From positions 1-43,439 of the forward strand of contig JAGWRB010000116.1 of assembly GCA_028876725.1 (NCBI GenBank): a stretch of 43,439 bases of DNA, given 5' to 3'. The number at the start of each line of letters is the position of its first letter. Positions within the stretch are counted from its first letter, which is position 1. Below the pieces are notes generated by a model. It was not told where the DNA came from. It saw only the letters and a list, made by a program, of their open reading frames with translations, and did not search any database. Below, piece by piece: positions 1 to 9,134 of the stretch. This stretch comes from Gemmatimonadota bacterium. Its GTDB lineage: Bacteria; Gemmatimonadota; Gemmatimonadetes; Gemmatimonadales; Gemmatimonadaceae. The translations under genes were made by a program, and so were the position numbers.

Positions 1-124
1 CCGCGGAGACGTCGACCGCGCGCACGATGCCCAACTCGACCACGCTGAGCACGGGCACTTCGGGGTCCATCACCTCGCCGAGTACGCGAAGCACATCCTC
101 GCGGGCCGGCCGAGGCGCGCTCAC
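1..124 (-). CDS. paaD: Phenylacetyl-CoA epoxidase subunit PaaD (MIP18/DUF59 family), N-terminal part, truncated by window edge
   Basis: Minus-strand translation from GTG at 124: VSAPRPAREDVLRVLGEVMDPEVPVLSVVELGIVRAV, typical PaaD/DUF59 N-terminus; overlaps the paaC stop. Confidence 0.8.
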   Translation of the reverse strand, partial: MSAPRPAREDVLRVLGEVMDPEVPVLSVVELGIVRAVDVSA

Positions 125-912
125 CAGGTCGCTCCGGGGTGGGCGCGGGCCACGCTCTGCATTTCGGCGAGCATGTGCCCCAAATACTCCGAGTGGCGGC
201 CGCGCCGGCCGCCCGTGGCCGCCGGCTGATCGGCGGGGAGCGCGAGCGTGGCGCGCTTCACGACATCGCTGACCATATCGTTCCAGCGCGACCGCAGCGC
301 GGCGTAGTCCACACGAATGCCCATGCCGGCGACGGCCTCGTCCACCGCGTCGGTCTGGAACAGTTCGCCGGTGAAGCGCCACAGGTCGTCGAGCGCGCGC
401 TGCGCACGGGCGTGACTCTCGTCGGTGCCGTCGCCGAGGCGGAGCACCCACTCGCTGCTGTGGCGCAGGTGATACGTGGCTTCCTTGAGCGCCTTGGCGG
501 CGATCGCGGCGAGCGGCGCGTAACCGCACGTCTTGAGCGCGTCGAGGAGGAGCACGCTCCACGCGTCGAACAGGAACTGGCGCAGGATGGTGACGGCGAA
601 GTCGCCGTTGGGCCGCTCCACGAGCAGGGCGTTGCGGAACTCGCGCTCGTCGCGGAAGTACGCGAGCGTGTCATCGGTGCGCCCCTGCCCTTCGGCCTCG
701 CCGGCCGCGGCGAGGAACGCGCTCGCCTGCCCCACCAGATCGAGGGCGATGTTGGCGAGGGCGATGTCCTCCTCGAGGATCGGCGCGTGTCCGCACCACT
801 CGGAGAGGCGGTGGCCGAGCACGAGGCGGTCGTCGCCCAGACGGAGCAGGAATTCGGCCAGTGGATTGGCCGGCGGCGTCTCGCGCGGCGCGGCGACGGT
901 GGGCCCGGTCAC
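121..912 (-). CDS. paaC: Phenylacetyl-CoA epoxidase subunit PaaC
   Basis: In-frame part of the 561-aa ORF: LLRLGDDRLVLGHRLSEWCGHAPILEEDIALANIALDLVGQA...; GTG start at 912 overlapping the paaB stop. Confidence 0.92.
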   Translation of the reverse strand: MTGPTVAAPRETPPANPLAEFLLRLGDDRLVLGHRLSEWCGHAPILEEDIALANIALDLVGQASAFLAAAGEAEGQGRTDDTLAYFRDEREFRNALLVERPNGDFAVTILRQFLFDAWSVLLLDALKTCGYAPLAAIAAKALKEATYHLRHSSEWVLRLGDGTDESHARAQRALDDLWRFTGELFQTDAVDEAVAGMGIRVDYAALRSRWNDMVSDVVKRATLALPADQPAATGGRRGRHSEYLGHMLAEMQSVARAHPGATW

Positions 913-1217
913 AGCCCCCGCACTCCGCGCGGCACCTTGTAGAACTGCGGGTGGCGATAGGCCTTGTCGTTGCCCGGGTCGAAGAACGGGCCGGCGTCGC
1001 CGGGGGTGGACGCGACGATGGCGCTGGAGGGCACGACCCAGAGGCTGATCGCTTCGCCGCGCCGGGCGTACACGTCGCGGGCGTTCTGCAGCGCGTGCTC
1101 GGCGTCGGCGGCATGGACGCTGCCGGCGTGCTCGTGCGGCGCGCCCTGTTCGCGCTGGGTGAAGACCTCCCAGAGAGGCCACTGGGTGTCGGTCGGCGGC
1201 TGGCGGGTGTCGGTCAT
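909..1217 (-). CDS. paaB: Phenylacetyl-CoA epoxidase subunit PaaB
   Basis: 102 aa, WPLWEVFTQREQGAPHEHAGSVHAADAEHALQNARDVYARR; position between paaA and paaC. Confidence 0.92.
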   Translation of the reverse strand: MTDTRQPPTDTQWPLWEVFTQREQGAPHEHAGSVHAADAEHALQNARDVYARRGEAISLWVVPSSAIVASTPGDAGPFFDPGNDKAYRHPQFYKVPRGVRGL

Positions 1218-1235
1218 TAGTGTATGCGAATGCGG

Positions 1236-2204
1236 TCAGGCGGCTTCGGTGGAGCGGCGGCGCTGCTTGGCGGCGTGGGCCTCGGCCGCTTCGCGGACCC
1301 AGCGCCCGTTCTCGTGCGCGGCGCGGCGGGCGGCGAGGCGTTCGCGATTGCACGGCCCATTGCCCCGGATCACTTCGTGGAACTCGGCCCAGTCGATTTC
1401 GCCGAACTCCCAGTTCTTGGTCTCGGCGTTGTACGTGAGGTCGGGATCGGGGAGCGTGAGATTCACGGCGATCGCCTGCGGCACCGTGAGATTCACGAAT
1501 CGCTGGCGCAGTTCGTCGTTGGTCTTGTGCTTCACCTTCCAGCGGAGCAGCTCGGCGGAGTTCGGGGAGTCGGTGTCGCTGGGGCCGAACATCATGAGCG
1601 AGGGCCACCACCAGCGGTTCACGGCGTCCTGCACCATCGCTTGCTGCGCCGGCGTGCCGGCGGCGAGCGTGGCGACGATCTCGAAGCCCTGGCGCTTGTG
1701 GAAGTTCTCTTCCTTGCAGATGCGGATCATGGCGCGCGCGTACGGACCGTACGACGCCTTGGCGAGCACCGTTTGATTGACGATCGCGGCGCCGTCCACC
1801 AGCCACCCGATCACGCCGATGTCGGCCCAGCTCAGCGTGGGGTAGTTGAAGATGCTGGAATATTTCGCGCGGCCGTCGAGGAGCTGGTCGACCAGCTCGG
1901 CGCGGTCGACGCCCAGCGTCTCGGTGCCGCAGTAGATGTAGAGGCCGTGCCCCGCCTCGTCCTGCACCTTGGCCAGGAGCGACATCTTGCGGCGCAGGCT
2001 GGGGGCGCGCGTGATCCAGTTGCCCTCGGGGAGCATGCCCACGATCTCGGAGTGCGCGTGCTGGGACATCATGCGGACGAGCTGCTTGCGGTAGCGCTCG
2101 GGCATCCAGTCTTTGGGCTCGATGGACTCACCGGCGTCGATCCGGGCCTGGAACTGCGCGAGCTTGGCCGGGTCTTCGGGGGTGGCTTGCGGTTTCTGCT
2201 CCAT
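1236..2204 (-). CDS. paaA: Phenylacetyl-CoA epoxidase subunit PaaA
   Basis: 322 aa, [70 protein letters not shown]. Confidence 0.95.
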   Translation of the reverse strand: MEQKPQATPEDPAKLAQFQARIDAGESIEPKDWMPERYRKQLVRMMSQHAHSEIVGMLPEGNWITRAPSLRRKMSLLAKVQDEAGHGLYIYCGTETLGVDRAELVDQLLDGRAKYSSIFNYPTLSWADIGVIGWLVDGAAIVNQTVLAKASYGPYARAMIRICKEENFHKRQGFEIVATLAAGTPAQQAMVQDAVNRWWWPSLMMFGPSDTDSPNSAELLRWKVKHKTNDELRQRFVNLTVPQAIAVNLTLPDPDLTYNAETKNWEFGEIDWAEFHEVIRGNGPCNRERLAARRAAHENGRWVREAAEAHAAKQRRRSTEAA

Positions 2205-2343
2205 GACGCACTCCGTCGATGGCGATACGAGAGGGGGCGGTGGGCGCGGGCCGTGCGGAGGGGCCCCCCAAGCGGTTGCCCGCGCTTAACTTGAATCTAC
2301 TGGCCCGCTTGACAATGGACAATTGAAAGGAAGGGTTTCAGAG

Positions 2344-3129
2344 GTGACGACGACATCGCATTCCATCGCCGCCGGGGCAGCCGGCGACGTGACGCTCGAA
2401 ATCGCCGACGGCATCGCGACGGTGACCTTTGGCCACCCCAAGGGCAACTCCATGCCCGGGGCGCTGCTCAAACTGCTGGCCCTGCAGATCGCGGCGGCGA
2501 GCGCCGATCCGCGCGCGCGCGTGATCGTGCTGCGCAGCGAGGGCACGGGCCCATTCTGCGCCGGCGCGTCGTTCGACGAGCTGGCAGCCATCGAGGACGC
2601 CGAATCGGGGCGCGAATTCTTCAGCGGGTTCGCGCGCGTGATCCTGGCAATGATTCGCTCGCCCAAGCTCGTGGTGACGCGGGTGCACGGGAAGGTGGCC
2701 GGTGGCGGCGTGGGGATCGTGGCCGCGTCGGATTTCAGCATGGCCCTGGGCGCGGCGTCGGCCAAGTTGAGCGAGTTGGCCGTGGGGATCGGGCCGTTCG
2801 TGGTGGGCCCGGCGATCGAGCGCAAGATCGGACTTGCCGCGTTCAGCGCAATGGCGGTGGACGCCGACTGGCGCGACGCCGCGTGGTGTGAGCGGCACGG
2901 ATTGTATTCGCGCGTGTACTCCGATCCGTCGGAGCTGGACGACGCCATCGTTGAGTTGGCGCGCCGGCTGGCCGGCTCGAACCCGGCGGCGATGGCCAAG
3001 CTCAAGCAGGTGTTCTGGACGGGGACGCAGGACTGGGATCTGCTGCTCACCGACCGCGCCGAGATGAGCGGCACGCTGGTGCTGTCGGAGTTCACGCGAA
3101 ACGCCATCGCCAAGTTCAAGACGAAGTGA
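2344..3129 (+). CDS. Enoyl-CoA hydratase/isomerase family protein
   Basis: Crotonase-fold motifs (PFCAGASFDELA, HGKVAGGGVGIVAASDFSMA); GTG 2344 preferred over the track start at 2323 because of the upstream purine-rich GAAAGGAAGGG. Confidence 0.85.
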   Translation: MTTTSHSIAAGAAGDVTLEIADGIATVTFGHPKGNSMPGALLKLLALQIAAASADPRARVIVLRSEGTGPFCAGASFDELAAIEDAESGREFFSGFARVILAMIRSPKLVVTRVHGKVAGGGVGIVAASDFSMALGAASAKLSELAVGIGPFVVGPAIERKIGLAAFSAMAVDADWRDAAWCERHGLYSRVYSDPSELDDAIVELARRLAGSNPAAMAKLKQVFWTGTQDWDLLLTDRAEMSGTLVLSEFTRNAIAKFKTK

Positions 3130-3177
3130 CCGGGCGGCCGCGCGGCCGCCGCACACTCCAACCATGAGGGAACGCTC

Positions 3178-3687
3178 GTGTTCGTTTCGTTGTTGCTCGC
3201 GCTGTTCGCCGTGCAGGGCCACCGGCTGACATCGGCCGACGCCGGCACGATCACCCGCGCCGTCGCGGACTACATGATTCCGGGCGACCGGTCGATCGGC
3301 ACGCACAGCGTGGTGGGCCGCACCGTGATCTTCGACCAGGCGCACTCCGTGCTGGCGTGGGAGCCCCTCGTGGGCAAGGTGAACGTCAACGACATCACGA
3401 CCACGCTGCCGTCGCTGATCATGTCGGAGGACCAGGCCGTGCACTGCGCGAAGCCGAGGTACGACTGCACGGTATCGCGCGACGCGATCTACCTGGGCAT
3501 CAACTCCGTCGAGCGCGGCCCCCGCGAAGGGCAGTACCGCATCCGGGCCACGATCCGCTTTGCTGAGAAGAACCGCCAGGGGGTGAGCCACCTCGAGGGC
3601 GGCACCTATACGCTGATCGTGGGGCTGGTGGGCACGAAGTACAAGCACTGGGAAGTGCAAAGCACCAGCCCGAAGATCACCTGGTAA
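3178..3687 (+). CDS. Hypothetical secreted protein, 169 aa
   Basis: ORF with hydrophobic N-terminus (MFVSLLLALFAVQG); no family recognised. Confidence 0.65.
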   Translation: MFVSLLLALFAVQGHRLTSADAGTITRAVADYMIPGDRSIGTHSVVGRTVIFDQAHSVLAWEPLVGKVNVNDITTTLPSLIMSEDQAVHCAKPRYDCTVSRDAIYLGINSVERGPREGQYRIRATIRFAEKNRQGVSHLEGGTYTLIVGLVGTKYKHWEVQSTSPKITW

Positions 3688-3693
3688 TGCACG

Positions 3694-3724
3694 AGCGCGG
3701 CCCCGACGACGTCGGGGCCGCGCT
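3694..3724. terminator. Perfect 14-bp stem / 3-nt loop hairpin between convergent genes
   Basis: AGCGCGGCCCCGAC-GAC-GTCGGGGCCGCGCT, directly after the stop at 3687; no T-tract. Confidence 0.55.
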
Positions 3725-3751
3725 GCCATGGAGCGTCGAGCGGCGCGCGCC

Positions 3752-4933
3752 TCAGCCCACGTCGCCGTAGAGGCCGAGCACCGCGTCGTCGAACGATTCC
3801 TTGAACCCGCCCTTCCGCACGCGCGCGGTCGCTTCGTACCCCGCCGTGTCGAGCCGTTTGGCCGCGTCGAGCAGGGTGTGCACGTCGAAGGGCTGGCCCT
3901 CGAGGTGCGCGAGGTATTCCTCGGCGGCGGTGAGATACCCCATCATCCCGCCCAACTCGGTGGGCGCGTAGACCTTGCCTGCGTCGCGGAGGCGCCCCGC
4001 ATCGGCGCCGTCGGGCATGACGAGGTTCTCCGACCCGCACACCACGCGCACGTGCGGGTTGGCGCAGATCGTGGACACGGTGGCCGAGTCGAGCGAACCG
4101 CCGGCTGCGTTCACGACCGCCGCATGCATGGGCAACGCCAGGAACGCCTGCTTGTCCTCGGGGCCCCACGTCTTCACGCCCATGGCCTCGATTTCTCGCC
4201 GGCGCTCGGCGCGCGCTTCCACGGCGAGGATCGCGGCGCCGGCCTCGCGGAGGCGCGCGATGATGTGCATGCCGATGTTGCCGGCGCCGATGAGCCCCAC
4301 GGTGGCCTTGCCAAGGTCGACGTCGAGGGCGCGGAGCATGCCTTTGAGGAGCTGAAAGTTTCCCTCCCCTGTGGGCTTGGACGTGTCGGCGACGACGCTC
4401 CCCTTGTAGCGTTCGTTCAGGAACGCGAGCGACTGGGTGCGGCCGTCGGACATGACGCCGTGCCCCAGGTCCTGCCCCGTGGTGAGGTAGAATCCGCCGG
4501 AGGCCTCGACGTCCTTGAAGCAGGCCACGGCCCACTCGAGGAGCTGGGCATCGCGCGGCTGTCCGACGCGCGCGTCGGGGGTGGGCTGGAGGACGCACTT
4601 CCCGCCGCAGATGCGGGTGATGTTCCGGAGGGTGAGCGGGCCGCCGACCTTGATGACGCGCGACCAGTGGACCTTCTCCTCCATGCCCATGGCGAGGCCG
4701 ATGGCCTCGTGGTCGGGGGTGAAGCCGGCCGAGCGCACGCGCGACTCGGGGGCGATACGAAAGCCGCCGAGCGAGAGCTTTTGCGAGCCCGGCTCGGCGT
4801 GCGTGGCGATGCTGAGGGTCCAGCCGTGATCGGCGTGCTGATATCTATAGACCCATATATTTGAATGCCGCGCCTGCGACAGCTCGGGCACGATGGCCCG
4901 GGCTGCCGGCGGCTGAAGGATCGTTTTATTCAT
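3752..4933 (-). CDS. Glu/Leu/Phe/Val dehydrogenase family amino acid dehydrogenase (divergent)
   Basis: 393 aa; GGFR, GMEEK, GGKCVL and TGQDLG resemble ELFV active-site segments; Rossmann motif VGLIGAGNIGMHI. Confidence 0.8.
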   Translation of the reverse strand: MNKTILQPPAARAIVPELSQARHSNIWVYRYQHADHGWTLSIATHAEPGSQKLSLGGFRIAPESRVRSAGFTPDHEAIGLAMGMEEKVHWSRVIKVGGPLTLRNITRICGGKCVLQPTPDARVGQPRDAQLLEWAVACFKDVEASGGFYLTTGQDLGHGVMSDGRTQSLAFLNERYKGSVVADTSKPTGEGNFQLLKGMLRALDVDLGKATVGLIGAGNIGMHIIARLREAGAAILAVEARAERRREIEAMGVKTWGPEDKQAFLALPMHAAVVNAAGGSLDSATVSTICANPHVRVVCGSENLVMPDGADAGRLRDAGKVYAPTELGGMMGYLTAAEEYLAHLEGQPFDVHTLLDAAKRLDTAGYEATARVRKGGFKESFDDAVLGLYGDVG

Positions 4934-4951
4934 CTCGCGACCGCGGATCGG

Positions 4952-6142
4952 TCAGGATGTGGGTGGATTGAACGCCGCGTGCTGGTCGTCGAGCCAGCTC
5001 TTGTGGTACTCGGGATCCTCGATGGGGAGCGCGGCTTTGGCCACGGCGAGCGGGCGGAAGCTGTCCATCATGACGGCCAGCTCATCCGTGTGTTTGGCGC
5101 CGATCGAGGCTTCGGCGCGGCCCGGATGGGGACCATGCGGGATCCCGTCGGGGTGGTGCGTGATGCTGCCGAACTCGATGCCCTTGCGGCTCATGAACTC
5201 GCTGGAGGCGTAATACAGCACCTCGTCGGAATCCACGTTGCTGTGGTTGTACGGCGCGGGAATCGCATTGGGATCGAAGTCGTACGGGCGCGGGCAGAAG
5301 GAGCAAATCACGAACCCGTCGCCCTCGAAGGTCTGGTGCACCGGCGGGGGCTGGTGCACGCGGCCCACGATGGGCTCGAAGTCGCGGATGTTGAAGGCCC
5401 ACGGGTAGAAGTACCCGTCCCAGCCCACGACGTCGAGCGGATGGTGGTCGATGACGTACTCGTTGAGCCCGTCGTACTGCTTGACGAGCAGCCGGAAGTC
5501 GCCCTTCTCGTCGTGCGTGCGCAGTTCCTGCGGCACGCGGATGTCGCGCTCGCAGTACGGCGCGCCTTCCTTGATCTGGCCGAACTCGTTGCGGTAGCGC
5601 TTGGGCGTGCGGACGTGGCCGCGGCTCTCGAACACGAGCAGTTTGGGCTGCACGCCGGCGTCGAGCTGGTAGCGGTGCATGATGCCGCGGTGGATCACCA
5701 GATAGTCGCCCTCGCCGAACGGCAGGTCGCCGAACTCGGTCTCGAGCACGCCGCTGCCCTTGGCGACGTAGACGACCTCGTCCCCCTGGGCGTTGCGGTA
5801 GAAGTGCTCGTCGCGCTGGGTGGGCTCGACGTACAGCATGGCGATGTCGCGATTGAACAGCAGCGGCGTACGGTCGAGCGTGGGACTGCCGTGGGGCTTC
5901 ACGCGCGACGTGCGGAAGTGCCGGTGCTTGAGCGTGTGATCGGGATCGCGCTCGTACACCATGTCCCGCAGGCGTTTCACCGACTTCACCGTCGTCGGCG
6001 GATGCGTGTGGTAGAGCAGCGCGGAGGTGCCGGTGAATCCCTCGTGCCCGCGCAGCTCTTCGGCATACAGCCCCCCGTCGGGGCGGCGGAACACCGTGTG
6101 CCGCTTGCGCGGAATCTGGCCCAGCGAGTGGTAGAACGGCAT
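4952..6142 (-). CDS. hmgA: Homogentisate 1,2-dioxygenase
   Basis: MPFYHSLGQIPRKRHTVFRRPDGGLYAEELRGHEGF..., DDYLVIHRGIMHRYQLD-like region, FCPRPYDFDPNAIPAPYNHSNVDSDEVLYY. Confidence 0.92.
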   Translation of the reverse strand: MPFYHSLGQIPRKRHTVFRRPDGGLYAEELRGHEGFTGTSALLYHTHPPTTVKSVKRLRDMVYERDPDHTLKHRHFRTSRVKPHGSPTLDRTPLLFNRDIAMLYVEPTQRDEHFYRNAQGDEVVYVAKGSGVLETEFGDLPFGEGDYLVIHRGIMHRYQLDAGVQPKLLVFESRGHVRTPKRYRNEFGQIKEGAPYCERDIRVPQELRTHDEKGDFRLLVKQYDGLNEYVIDHHPLDVVGWDGYFYPWAFNIRDFEPIVGRVHQPPPVHQTFEGDGFVICSFCPRPYDFDPNAIPAPYNHSNVDSDEVLYYASSEFMSRKGIEFGSITHHPDGIPHGPHPGRAEASIGAKHTDELAVMMDSFRPLAVAKAALPIEDPEYHKSWLDDQHAAFNPPTS

Positions 6143-7266
6143 CAGAGGTTCCCGCGCAGGGCCTGCTCGCGTTCGATGGCTTCGAACAGCGCCTTGAAGT
6201 TGCCGGCGCCGAAGCTCCTGGCGCCCTTGCGCTGAATGATCTCGAAGAAGACCGTGGGGCGGTCCTGCACCGGCTTGGTGAAGATCTGGAGCAGGTAGCC
6301 CTCGTCGTCGCGGTCGACGAGGATGCCGAGCTCCTGGAGCGGGGCGAGGTCCTCGTCGATGTGGCCCACGCGGTCGAGCACCGAGTCGTAGTACGTGGCG
6401 GGCACGGGGAGGAACTCGACGCCGTTCTTCCGGAGCTTGCTCACCGTCTTGACGATATCGCCGGTCTCCATGGCCACGTGCTGGACGCCGGGTCCGCGGT
6501 AGAACTCCAGGTACTCGTCGATCTGCGATTTCTTGCGCCCGATGGCCGGCTCGTTGAGCGGGAACTTGATGCGCCCGTTGCCATTCGATACCACTTTCGA
6601 CATGAGCGCCGAATACTCCGTGGTGATGGCCTTGTCGTCGAACGAGATCAGGTTGTAGAAGCCGAGCACGTTCTCGTAGAACTGCACCCACCGGTTCATG
6701 GCGCCGAGTTCGACGTTGCCCACGCAATGGTCGACGTACTTGAGCCCCACCGACCGGCCCTGGTACACCGGCGCGACGGGCACGAAGCCGGGCAGGAAGA
6801 CGCCCTTGTACTTCTTCCGCTCGACGAGCGAGTGGATGGTCTCGCCGTACGTCTTGATGGCGGCGATCACGACCTGTCCATGCGCGTCTTCGACGACCTC
6901 GGGCTCGCGCACCGGCTCGGCGCCCCGCTTCACCGCTTTGGCGAACGCGGTCTTGGCGTTGTTCACCCAGAGCGCGAGGTCCTTGATGCCGTCGCCATGG
7001 TCGTGGACGTGGCGCGCGACGTCGCCGTCCGGGCGGATGGCGGTGGTGAGCACGAACCGGATCTTGCCCTGCTGCAGCACGTAGCTGGCGCGGTCGCGCG
7101 TGCCGGTTTCGGGGCCGCGATACGCGACGAGCTTGAAGCCGAACGCGGAGCGGTAGTACTGGCTGGCCTGCTTCGCGTTGCCGACGTAGAACTCGATGTA
7201 GTCCGTTCCGTTGATCGGGAACGTGTCATGCGCCTGGGCCGGCGCCGGACGGGTCTGAGTCGCCAT
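6142..7266 (-). CDS. hpd: 4-hydroxyphenylpyruvate dioxygenase
   Basis: VDHCVGNVELGAMNRWVQFYENVLGF, GVQHVAMETGDI and FFEIIQRKGARSFGAGNFKALFEAIE; ATGA overlap with hmgA. Confidence 0.94.
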   Translation of the reverse strand: MATQTRPAPAQAHDTFPINGTDYIEFYVGNAKQASQYYRSAFGFKLVAYRGPETGTRDRASYVLQQGKIRFVLTTAIRPDGDVARHVHDHGDGIKDLALWVNNAKTAFAKAVKRGAEPVREPEVVEDAHGQVVIAAIKTYGETIHSLVERKKYKGVFLPGFVPVAPVYQGRSVGLKYVDHCVGNVELGAMNRWVQFYENVLGFYNLISFDDKAITTEYSALMSKVVSNGNGRIKFPLNEPAIGRKKSQIDEYLEFYRGPGVQHVAMETGDIVKTVSKLRKNGVEFLPVPATYYDSVLDRVGHIDEDLAPLQELGILVDRDDEGYLLQIFTKPVQDRPTVFFEIIQRKGARSFGAGNFKALFEAIEREQALRGNL

Positions 7267-7412
7267 TGTGTGATCCTCGCCGATGGATGCGGCCATGCGA
7301 TGGGTGGAATACGTCCAATTTAACCCACTCGCGCCGGGCCGCGAGGCGCGGCATCTTATGCCCACAGGGGCGCGCGAAACCCGGAGCGCCCTTCCCCCCG
7401 TAGGCCCTGACG

Positions 7413-9134
7413 ATGCCGACCTCGGACCTCGAGAATTTCGCGCGCCTGCTCACCGGCCAGTACGCCGTCGATCGTGAGATCGGCCGCGGGGGCATGGGCG
7501 TGGTGTACCTGGCGCGCGATCTGAAGCTCGACCGCCCGGTGGCGATCAAGACGCTGCCGCCGCATCTGGCGGCCGACGCGCAGATCCGCGAGCGATTCCT
7601 GCGCGAGGCGCGGACGGCGGCCGCGCTGTCGCACCCGAACATCGTGCCCATCTACCGCGCCGACGAGATCGACGGGCACGTGTTCTTCGCCATGGGCTAC
7701 GTGAACGGCGCGTCGATGGCCGAGCGCATTCGCGCCGCGGGACGCCTCGACGCGCGCGACGTGCGGCGCCAGATGCACGACGTGGCGCTGGCCCTGGGAT
7801 ACGCCCACGCGCACGGCGTGATCCATCGCGACGTGAAGGCGGAGAACATCCTCATCGACTCCGTGGGCGGCGCGCCGATGGTGACCGACTTCGGCATCGC
7901 GCGGCTGGCCGAGGCCGCGCCGCTCACGGCCACGGGTCAGGTGCTGGGCACGGTGTACTACATGAGCCCCGAGCAGGTGAGCGGCGACGCGCTCGACGGG
8001 CGAAGCGACCTGTATTCCCTCGGCGTCGTGGGCTACTTCGCCCTGACGGGCCGGTTTCCGTTCGACGCGGCGCTGGCGTCGGCGGTGCTCATCGCGCAGG
8101 TGACCAAGCCGGCACCGGCGGTGCTCACGGTGGCGCCCGACGCGCCGCGCGCGCTGGCCGAAATCGTCGACCGGTGTCTGGCCAAGGATCCCGCGGCGCG
8201 ATTCCAGTCGGGCGCCGAGTTGGCGGAAGCGCTCGCCGCCGTGGAAGCGGAGGTCGCGCGCGACGCGGGGCGCGCCGCCACGCTGCCCGCGGCGCCGGCG
8301 CTCGTGTCCGAAGATGAGGCGCAGGCGATCTGGAACCGCGCCGCTGAGCTGCAGGCGATGACGGGGCTGCAACCGCGGCACGCGCCCGTGCCGGCGCCGC
8401 GCGACGGGGTCGCCGACGCGGCGCGTACCTCCGGGTACGATCTCCAGGCGGTGCGTGAGGCGGGCGTGGAGGCCGGGATCCCGGCGCAGTATGTGGAGCA
8501 TGCGATGGCCGAGCACGGGCTGGTCCGAAGCGCGGCGGCGGTCGGGCTTCCCGTGTCAACGCTCATCACGGACCGCAGCCTGCCGACATCGCGCCTGTAC
8601 GGCGCACCCACGAACGTGGAGTACGAGGCAACGCTGAACGGCGAGATGCCGGAGAGCGATTTCGATTTGCTCATCGACACGATCCGGCGCCGCATGGAAA
8701 TGGCCGGCGCGGTGAACGCCGTGGGGCGGTCGCTCACCTGGACGACGCTGGCGCGGAACCGCTCGGCGCACGTGTCGATCGTCTCGCGCCATGGGAAGAC
8801 GACCATACGCGTCGCCGAGAACATGGAATCGCTGGTGCGCCGCGCGCGCATCATCGGGTTGGTGGGCGGCGCCTATCTGTCGGTGGGCGTCGTCCCCCTC
8901 GTTTCCAAGAGCATCGTGACCCACGGCTTCGGGCCGCTGGCGCTGCTGCTGCCGGTGGGCGCCACGTTCCTCGCCGTGGGCGCGGCGGCGCGGTATTCGT
9001 TCATGAGCAGCGTTCGCAAGCGCATGAAGCGCTTCCGAAGTCTCATCGAGGAGTTGGCGCAGCAGGCGCAGGAGACCGTCGACGCCACCGGCGGCACGCT
9101 GGGCGCCGGCGAGCGGCCGCGGCTCCGCCCCTAA
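7413..9134 (+). CDS. Serine/threonine protein kinase with C-terminal transmembrane region
   Basis: GRGGMGVVYLARD, VIHRDVKAENILID, DFGIARL, GTVYYMSPEQ; hydrophobic stretches near the C-terminus (LVGGAYLSVGVVPLV, LALLLPVGATFLAVGAAA). Confidence 0.93.
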   Translation: MPTSDLENFARLLTGQYAVDREIGRGGMGVVYLARDLKLDRPVAIKTLPPHLAADAQIRERFLREARTAAALSHPNIVPIYRADEIDGHVFFAMGYVNGASMAERIRAAGRLDARDVRRQMHDVALALGYAHAHGVIHRDVKAENILIDSVGGAPMVTDFGIARLAEAAPLTATGQVLGTVYYMSPEQVSGDALDGRSDLYSLGVVGYFALTGRFPFDAALASAVLIAQVTKPAPAVLTVAPDAPRALAEIVDRCLAKDPAARFQSGAELAEALAAVEAEVARDAGRAATLPAAPALVSEDEAQAIWNRAAELQAMTGLQPRHAPVPAPRDGVADAARTSGYDLQAVREAGVEAGIPAQYVEHAMAEHGLVRSAAAVGLPVSTLITDRSLPTSRLYGAPTNVEYEATLNGEMPESDFDLLIDTIRRRMEMAGAVNAVGRSLTWTTLARNRSAHVSIVSRHGKTTIRVAENMESLVRRARIIGLVGGAYLSVGVVPLVSKSIVTHGFGPLALLLPVGATFLAVGAAARYSFMSSVRKRMKRFRSLIEELAQQAQETVDATGGTLGAGERPRLRP

